A stretch of 64,000 bases of DNA, taken from NCBI GenBank assembly GCA_030523645.1, contig JAUNIB010000008.1, positions 1 through 64,000 of the forward strand. Reading direction: 5' to 3'. The DNA is from Selenomonadaceae bacterium. Its GTDB lineage: Bacteria > Bacillota > Negativicutes > Selenomonadales > Selenomonadaceae. Under the pieces are notes generated by a model. It saw nothing but the letters and a program-made list of their open reading frames with translations, was not told where the DNA came from and ran no database searches. This document shows, in pieces, positions 59,144-64,000 of the stretch (positions are counted from its first letter, which is position 1; every line of letters begins with the position of its first letter). The position numbers and the translations under genes were made by a program.

Positions 59144-60390
59144 GGCTGCTTCTCCTCTCCCAAAATGATGACAAACTCCTGCTTTGTCCCCCTGCCGCTC
59201 GCCGGAGACTTAGCTTCGGAAATGCTTTTCAGCTTTATTGCCGCAGGATTCATCCTCCGGCGAAATGTTTCAATAAAATCTTTTACCTGTTTGCTGCTGC
59301 GGGTCTCTCCCTTTATAAGTATCGTACCCTCCGGCTGCCCAGTCAGCTCTGTCAGTCGGATGCCTACCGGGGTAAGAGCGCCCAGTGCCTGCAAAGTCGG
59401 TGACACAGCCCGCCGCTCTGCCGTCAGTCTCACAGCCTCCCGCTCCAAGGTCATTATCCGTTTTTCCGCCGCCATCATCTGCCGGCGTTCCGTCCCGCCC
59501 GTGTCCTGCCGCTTCAGCAGTGTCTCTTCACTGCTGAGGGCAGTCCTTGCAGCCGTGACCTCCAGCTGAACACGAAAGAAAAATCCGCCAAGGCAAATCA
59601 GCCAGACGACAAGCACCACCGCTGCCGCCTGCTGCCAACGGTACAGCTCAGGTCTCTCCTCCAAGGGCAGGAAATTCATTGCCGCTCCTTCCGCCAACTC
59701 CTTTCCGCCAAAGGTGCAGTTCATCGGCAGTCCTCTTCCCAAATCTGCCCACAGCAAACAGGCCGCCAGCTCTGCCGGACTGCTCTTTGGTGCTTCGTCA
59801 GCCGTCACCGGCTCAGTCAGCTCCGGGACCGCAATGCGATAGCCGGCCTCATAGCCGTCCGTACCACGGTCTGCCCTCCTGCCCATGACAAAGACAGCCA
59901 TCGGCTCAACCCCGATGGAACGGAGCAGCGTAAGACCGCGCTCCCCATCCTCACGGGATATTGCCTCAATGCGATATACTCCAGACAGGTTTTCTTCATT
60001 ATTAACAGGAGTTGCTGTCCACCAGACCTGTCGCTCCATTATCGTTTCCCGAGTCATAAGGCTCCATCGGGCAGCGCCCGGCAGCTCCTTTTCTCCCAGA
60101 TCACCAAGCTGTTCCTCGTAGCTGTCCAGCAGAGCCATCTCCGGCAGCATCACCGCCCCTGCTATCTCCTCTGGCTTCAAGCCCAAGCCGGAAATAAACC
60201 GGGCAAAGGACTCACGGGCAGCTTCTTTTTTTATTTTTCGGACTGCCGCCGGCTCTCCTGCCGACCTGATAACAGCCACAGTGTAATCAGCCTCGTCCTC
60301 ATAGATGCCGCAGACCACCGAATAGTCACGCCGCAGCCCGGCTGTCACCTTATCCGGCCAACCGGTCAATAGTTTTTCCTGCAATCTCAT
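59140..60390 (-). CDS. PilM-PilN (GspL-like) fusion-type pilus assembly protein
   Basis: Protein of 416 aa. The N-terminal 230 residues resemble a degenerate PilM/GspL cytoplasmic domain (VVCGIYEDEADYTVAVIRSA, GAVMLPEMALLDSYEEQL). One membrane helix (about 255-275, QQAAAVVLVVWLICLGGFFF) is followed by a coiled coil and a PilN-like periplasmic domain (GALTPVGIRLTELTGQPEGT, KQVKDFIETFRRRM). The fused layout is like GspL in type II secretion. A separate PilM or PilN gene is not present in the window. The start lies one base before the next gene stop, and it overlaps pilO. Confidence 0.7.
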   Translation of the reverse strand: MRLQEKLLTGWPDKVTAGLRRDYSVVCGIYEDEADYTVAVIRSAGEPAAVRKIKKEAARESFARFISGLGLKPEEIAGAVMLPEMALLDSYEEQLGDLGEKELPGAARWSLMTRETIMERQVWWTATPVNNEENLSGVYRIEAISREDGERGLTLLRSIGVEPMAVFVMGRRADRGTDGYEAGYRIAVPELTEPVTADEAPKSSPAELAACLLWADLGRGLPMNCTFGGKELAEGAAMNFLPLEERPELYRWQQAAAVVLVVWLICLGGFFFRVQLEVTAARTALSSEETLLKRQDTGGTERRQMMAAEKRIMTLEREAVRLTAERRAVSPTLQALGALTPVGIRLTELTGQPEGTILIKGETRSSKQVKDFIETFRRRMNPAAIKLKSISEAKSPASGRGTKQEFVIILGEEKQP

Positions 60391-60391
60391 A

Positions 60392-60850
60392 TCAATGTTC
60401 CCAATATGCCACCGTATATTTTTCCGTCCCGTCCGGGGCGGTCTTTTTACTTATCCGGCCAATAACCCTCGTACCGAGGGAATTTTTGCTGTTATGCTCC
60501 CAGCTCAGCAAGCGCTTTGTCTGGGCCGTGGCCTGACCGTAGAATCCACCGGAGCCGTCCTTCTTCAGAAATACGGTGGTAGTGATGTCCCCCTCCGTAA
60601 TCGTGGAAAACGCCACCTCACCTGCTGCATTGTTCACCAAATTTCGCCGGGATGTATCAACTGTCAGCTCCGCTGCCGCCGCTATGAGACCACTCTCTGC
60701 CGCCAGCCGCAGGTCTGTGGTCAGCACCTCTCTGGCGGCACCCTTCGCCCTCCTGTCAGCCAGACCATAGACTCCAGCCATGAAGAACAGTACCACCGCC
60801 AGCAACAGAACACCCCACGCCGCTGCAAAGCCCCGTTCATTTTTTCTCAT
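60392..60850 (-). CDS. Pilus minor component, PilX-like
   Basis: About 152 aa. The N terminus MRKNERGFAAAWGVLLLAVV has a short basic leader and a hydrophobic helix like PilX-type minor pilins, but the residue at +5 is not the usual glutamate. A region of about 110 residues follows (AAESGLIAAAAELTVDTSRR). AAGGA lies ten bases before the ATG at 60850. It is 52 bp past the PilW-like gene. Confidence 0.65.
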   Translation of the reverse strand: MRKNERGFAAAWGVLLLAVVLFFMAGVYGLADRRAKGAAREVLTTDLRLAAESGLIAAAAELTVDTSRRNLVNNAAGEVAFSTITEGDITTTVFLKKDGSGGFYGQATAQTKRLLSWEHNSKNSLGTRVIGRISKKTAPDGTEKYTVAYWEH

Positions 60851-60902
60851 GAGAAAATTTTCCTTCAACCGCTTCCCATATAACAATTTGCCAATGCGGA
60901 GT

Positions 60903-61403
60903 TTAAGGTACATTCAAACAGGTCACCGCTGTATGAAGCCGATAAAAAAGATTGTACTCTCTTATTTCTCCGGCAATGGCCACCTCTACCGTACGGGGGC
61001 CGGTCTGCCGATAGGTGAATTCCTTTATCACCACTCTGCCGGCGTCACTGTCACCCGTAAGCGGCTGCCCGTTTCGTCTGATTGGCCGGCAGGAACTGCC
61101 CGTATCCTGATTGTAGGACACATAGTCGGCTGCCTCAACAGTCTGCTTAGTCCGGACCCGCAGACGGACGGAATTAATATCTATATATTCTGCATAGGAA
61201 AGGTCACGACAGATCCTCTCCATGGCAAAGCTAAGCTCAGACACAAGCTCCGTCTCCGCCCGAAGACGGTTGTAATTTCTCACCGATGACAGGGCGAATG
61301 TCCCCAACGACCAAAGGAGCATGGTCAGCAGCGGTACCGCTATAATGAGGGACAGCAGCGACAGTCCCCTCTGTCCTCTGCGATTTCTTAAGTCCGCTCT
61401 CAT
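60903..61403 (-). CDS. Prepilin-like protein, PilW-type
   Basis: Protein of 166 aa. RRGQRGLSLLSLIIAVPLLT shows a type III signal with cleavage after glycine, though position 5 is not glutamate. The body contains SFAMERICRDLSYAEYI and CRPIRRNGQPLTGD, as in PilW-like minor pilins. It overlaps the end of the PilV-like gene by one base. Confidence 0.7.
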   Translation of the reverse strand: MRADLRNRRGQRGLSLLSLIIAVPLLTMLLWSLGTFALSSVRNYNRLRAETELVSELSFAMERICRDLSYAEYIDINSVRLRVRTKQTVEAADYVSYNQDTGSSCRPIRRNGQPLTGDSDAGRVVIKEFTYRQTGPRTVEVAIAGEIREYNLFYRLHTAVTCLNVP

Positions 61404-61777
61404 CAGGGTGCCTCCAGCAGCCGGACAAGCCGCCGCTCTCCCAGCCGTCCGTCCCTGCGCCGCCAGGTCACTGCTATCTCTGCCCGTTTCGTTCCGGCTG
61501 ATGCGTCCGTCACCTCTGCCGTCACGGTGTAGTCGATTTCATTCTGCCGATTTTCTCCTGCCGGCCCCAGCCAACCGACACTGCCGGAGAAATTGCCCGC
61601 CTCAAGGTAGGCAAGCTCTTCACGAGCCAGATAATCGGCGCAGATTGTTTCCCGACCGGAAGCCGCACTTCTGTAAGCGATGGAAAACACGCCGTAAGCT
61701 ACCGCCGCGGCCATTACAATAAAGGCCAGTACCAGAGTTTCCGTCAGCAGGAAGCCCCGCTCTCCTGTGCGTCTCAT
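61403..61777 (-). CDS. Prepilin-like protein, PilV-type
   Basis: Protein of 124 aa. RRTGERGFLLTETLVLAFIV is a standard type III leader with glutamate at position +5. REELAYLEAGNF and ending VRLLEAP fit PilV-like minor pilins. The start follows the next prepilin gene by 13 bp. Confidence 0.75.
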   Translation of the reverse strand: MRRTGERGFLLTETLVLAFIVMAAAVAYGVFSIAYRSAASGRETICADYLAREELAYLEAGNFSGSVGWLGPAGENRQNEIDYTVTAEVTDASAGTKRAEIAVTWRRRDGRLGERRLVRLLEAP

Positions 61778-61790
61778 ATCTTTACCCCCA

Positions 61791-62279
61791 TCAGTTCGGC
61801 TTCGTCACGGAAATTCTGACCCTGCCCTCCCTGTCCACGATAACATAGCGGGTCTTACCCTTACGAGTCAGACCAACGGTAGCTGTATTTGCACTGTTGG
61901 CTTCGTATTCCAGCCTGCTGCGGTTGCGGCTGACAGTGACACCATCAGCCGCCGTAAATTGCCGTCGCCGAAGCACCCGGTCTCCCTGAATCAGGATATA
62001 GCCGTCATTACGCACTTCGACATAGGGAAGCGGCTCCGATACGGCCGAGGGAAACACTCCGTTCACTCGCCGGCAATTCATGACCAGTCTCTCCATATAG
62101 CGAATATCCTCGGCCATAAGCTGGGCCTCCTGCTCAAGCCAGGCAGTATTCAGCCGGTCCTCCAGCGGAGCCATCACCCGCGGCAGAATGAATGCCCCGA
62201 CTGCCGCCATTATCCCCACGACGACAATCAGCTCCAGCAGGGCAAATCCCCTCTGCCGCCGCTTTCCCGCCGTTCTCAT
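61791..62279 (-). CDS. Prepilin-like protein, GspH/FimT-type
   Basis: Protein of 162 aa. MRTAGKRRQRGFALLELIVV has the canonical G^FxxxE leader. It is followed by an alpha-helical pilin N terminus and a beta-rich body (YVEVRNDGYILIQGDRVLRR). The ATG at 62279 overlaps the stop of the prepilin peptidase gene (ATGA). The frame is open further upstream inside that gene. Confidence 0.8.
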   Translation of the reverse strand: MRTAGKRRQRGFALLELIVVVGIMAAVGAFILPRVMAPLEDRLNTAWLEQEAQLMAEDIRYMERLVMNCRRVNGVFPSAVSEPLPYVEVRNDGYILIQGDRVLRRRQFTAADGVTVSRNRSRLEYEANSANTATVGLTRKGKTRYVIVDREGRVRISVTKPN

Positions 62280-62818
62280 AGGCCGCTCCAAAATGTGTAT
62301 ATCTCTCCGTGAAACAAGAACGACAGCCAGGCGCCCAACGCCAGGAACGGCCCGAATGGCAGTGCCGACCGCCAGCCGTACCGTCCCCCAAGCAAAAGTG
62401 CCAATGCCACCGGCACCGCCGTAATAAAGGAAAGAATTATAGCCAGAAGGCATCGCTCCGGCCCCAGCCACCAGCCAAGCAATGCCGCCAGTTTCACATC
62501 CCCAAGGCCCAGTCCTCCGCCGGACAGCTGCCGCAAAAGAAGGAAAAATCCCCCTGCCGCAGCCCCACTCAGCAGGCATCCTGTCCAATCAGCATCAGTC
62601 CCCAGCTTCAGCAAGGTAACGGCAACAAAAAAAGCAGCGGAAACCCGGTCGAGAATCAACCCGAACCGCAAGTCAACCGCTGCCGTTATCGACAAAAATA
62701 CAGCTGCCGTAATCGCCTCTGCCGTAAAATTTCCCTGGAGGTGCAGACAGCAAAAAAGCACTGTCATAATTGCCAGTGCCTGATAACGACAATGAAAGAG
62801 AATTTTGCTGTCACTCAT
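62276..62818 (-). CDS. Prepilin peptidase (A24 family, short form)
   Basis: Membrane aspartic protease of about 180 aa. The two catalytic aspartates are in TAAVDLRFGLI and GLGLGDVKLAALLG. Several hydrophobic helices are seen. The length is well below the 250-290 residues of PilD, and the N-terminal methyltransferase domain with its cysteines is absent. So it may cleave leaders without N-methylating pilins. AGGAGAGGCGC sets the start at 62818. It is the first gene of the minor pilin part of the cluster. Confidence 0.82.
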   Translation of the reverse strand: MSDSKILFHCRYQALAIMTVLFCCLHLQGNFTAEAITAAVFLSITAAVDLRFGLILDRVSAAFFVAVTLLKLGTDADWTGCLLSGAAAGGFFLLLRQLSGGGLGLGDVKLAALLGWWLGPERCLLAIILSFITAVPVALALLLGGRYGWRSALPFGPFLALGAWLSFLFHGEIYTFWSGL

Positions 62819-62859
62819 GCGCCTCTCCTCTTTCATCCGTCAATATAAATCCTCTTAAA

Positions 62860-63034
62860 GCCTCCCCTCCAGGGGAGGTGCCCAAAGGGAGGAGGGGTAC
62901 TCAAAGGAATTCTTTTAGCTATTACCCCTCAGGCGCCTCCGGCGCCAGCTCCCCTAAAGGGGAGCCTACTAGGCTGATTATTGGTTACCCCTCAGTCAGC
63001 TTCGCTGACAGCTCCCCTAAAGGGGAGCCTTTTT
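62860..63034. repeat. Palindromic repeat family B, multi-unit copy
   Basis: A chain of CTCCCC/GGGGAG and GTCAGCTTCGCTGAC palindromes (units beginning GCCTCCCCTCC, CAGGCGCCTCCGGCGCC, CAGTCAGCTTCGCTGAC) fills most of the gap between the major prepilin and the prepilin peptidase gene. It could act as a transcript boundary, since the two genes share a strand. Confidence 0.75.
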
Positions 63035-63035
63035 A

Positions 63036-63443
63036 TTAGCTGCCAGATGATGCCCCCGGCTTTCCTATCTCGCTCAGCTTCTTCCCAGCAAAGAGCGCCT
63101 CCGACCCGTCTGCAGCCAGAGTATATTCCGTCGCCGAGGCCGTTCCGCCGTCCTTCAGATAAACTGTTCCGGAGGGCGGCTTCAAATCGCCGATGTTATT
63201 TACATAGTCCGACAAATCGGTAAGAGCGGTAGGCGCCGCACCCTTCTCTGCCATCCGCATTACAATAGCGGAATTCAGCACCTGCAGGTCAGCCTGTACC
63301 CGGGCTGTCCGGGCAGAGGTCATGGTATCGGTGAACTTCGGCACTGCGATAGCCGCCAGCACACCTATGATGCCCATCACCACCACCAGCTCCAGCAGCA
63401 TGAAGCCCCGTTGCCGTTTCCTCTTTGTCACGTTTTCATTCAT
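63036..63443 (-). CDS. Major-type prepilin (type IV pilin / pseudopilin)
   Basis: Protein of 135 aa. KRQRGFMLLELVVVMGIIGV is a perfect type III leader with G^F and glutamate at +5. It continues LAAIAVPKFTDTMTSARTAR, the pilin helix, and a C-terminal region resembling GspG-type pseudopilins (LTDLSDYVNNIGDLKPPSG). AGAGGA lies before the ATG. It follows the galE stop by 12 bp on the same strand. Confidence 0.9.
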   Translation of the reverse strand: MNENVTKRKRQRGFMLLELVVVMGIIGVLAAIAVPKFTDTMTSARTARVQADLQVLNSAIVMRMAEKGAAPTALTDLSDYVNNIGDLKPPSGTVYLKDGGTASATEYTLAADGSEALFAGKKLSEIGKPGASSGS

Positions 63444-63455
63444 GGCGCTGTCCTC

Positions 63456-64000
63456 TCATTCCTCATATCCGTGGGGATGATTGCTGTGCCACCGCCAGGC
63501 GGTTGCGATAATACCCTCGACTGAGGTGTACTCCGGCTGCCAGCCCAGCACCCGCCGGGCGTTTTTGCCGCTGGCTACCAACTGCGCCGGGTCGCCAAGC
63601 CGTCTGGCTCCCATCTCAACCTTAAGAGGTTTGCCGGTAACCTTCTCCGTTGCCTCAATCATCTCTCTGACAGAAAAGCCGGTACCGTTGCCAAGATTAA
63701 AGGCCGCCGACTCCCTGCCATCTGCCAAATATTTCATGGCCAGAAGATGTGCATCCGCCAAATCGGTAACATGTATATAATCACGGATGCAGGTACCATC
63801 CTGCGTAGGATAATCGTCGCCAAAGACTGTTATATGGTCACGCTGGCCCAATGCCGTCTGCAAAATCAGGGGAATAAGATGCGTCTCCGTGGGATGGTCT
63901 TCACCGATGGTGCCATCCTCTGCCGCTCCTGCCGCATTGAAATAGCGCAGAGCCACATACCGAAGGCCGTGAGCCAGACAAACCCACCGCATCATCCGCT
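63456..64000 (-). CDS. galE: UDP-glucose 4-epimerase, C-terminal part (truncated by window edge)
   Basis: Partial gene. The 5' end lies beyond 64000. The visible 180 residues match the C-terminal half of GalE: LRYVALRYFNAAGAAEDGTI, DYPTQDGTCIRDYIHVTDLA, FNLGNGTGFSVREMIE, and the end GWQPEYTSVEGIIATAWRWH. The catalytic Tyr-x-x-x-Lys would lie outside. It interconverts UDP-glucose and UDP-galactose for envelope polysaccharides. Its close spacing to the pilin gene suggests co-transcription, perhaps by accident of order. Confidence 0.93.
   Translation of the reverse strand, partial: RMMRWVCLAHGLRYVALRYFNAAGAAEDGTIGEDHPTETHLIPLILQTALGQRDHITVFGDDYPTQDGTCIRDYIHVTDLADAHLLAMKYLADGRESAAFNLGNGTGFSVREMIEATEKVTGKPLKVEMGARRLGDPAQLVASGKNARRVLGWQPEYTSVEGIIATAWRWHSNHPHGYEE

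Overview
The window looks like a chromosomal segment of a Firmicutes-type bacterium with moderately high GC. It is most likely a member of the Negativicutes (Selenomonas/Megasphaera-like). The evidence is a plsX-fabH-fabK-fabD-fabG-acpP-fabF-rnc cluster that uses FabK rather than FabI, classical AGGAGG ribosome sites with frequent GTG/TTG starts, TTGACA/TATAAT promoters, and a compact type IV pilus cluster. The taxonomic placement is an inference from gene content. No 16S gene or sequence search was available.

Layout. 0-6.5 kb: a chemotaxis receptor, recJ, and a membrane Ser/Thr kinase divergent from a helix-turn-helix gene. 6.5-14.7 kb: an accessory island with a Sel1-repeat protein, two paralogous XRE regulators and an operon of three different dynamin-like large GTPases, preceded by a 59-residue gene at 13628-13807. 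Three near-identical intergenic modules (terminator plus 35-bp palindrome) separate the transcription units of this island. This is the most unusual part of the window. 14.7-24.4 kb: an oligopeptide/wall-peptide cluster with an M15 peptidase, an OppA-like lipoprotein, an M20 hydrolase, OppBCDF, a serine beta-lactamase-fold hydrolase and an L,D-transpeptidase-fold protein. The three wall-type enzymes show no export signal. Then tRNA-Thr, holA and priA. 28-34.6 kb: a crotonase and the glycolytic genes gap, pgk, tpiA and gpmI, separated by dispersed palindromic repeats. 34.7-39.6 kb: a second chemotaxis receptor, a secreted protein of unknown role, tRNA-Pro and an MFS transporter. 39.9-44.6 kb: a partner-switching module (STAS antagonist, HATPase anti-sigma-like kinase, two tandem membrane PP2C phosphatases). 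44.6-58.4 kb: a VirK/YbjX protein, a secreted protein, rnc, the fab operon, rpmF, a DUF177 protein and aroB-aroK-aroC. 58.5-64 kb: type IV pilus minor components, a prepilin peptidase, the main prepilin, and the 3' part of galE running off the right edge.

How the genes work together. Most of the window is housekeeping: fatty acid initiation and elongation, the shikimate pathway, glycolysis, and replication restart. The accessory layers are the GTPase island, the peptide/muropeptide uptake cluster and the partner-switch module. At least two families of non-coding repeats are scattered through the intergenic spaces. One (family A) has terminal inverted repeats and also occurs as shortened copies. 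The other (family B) is built from small GC-rich palindromes.
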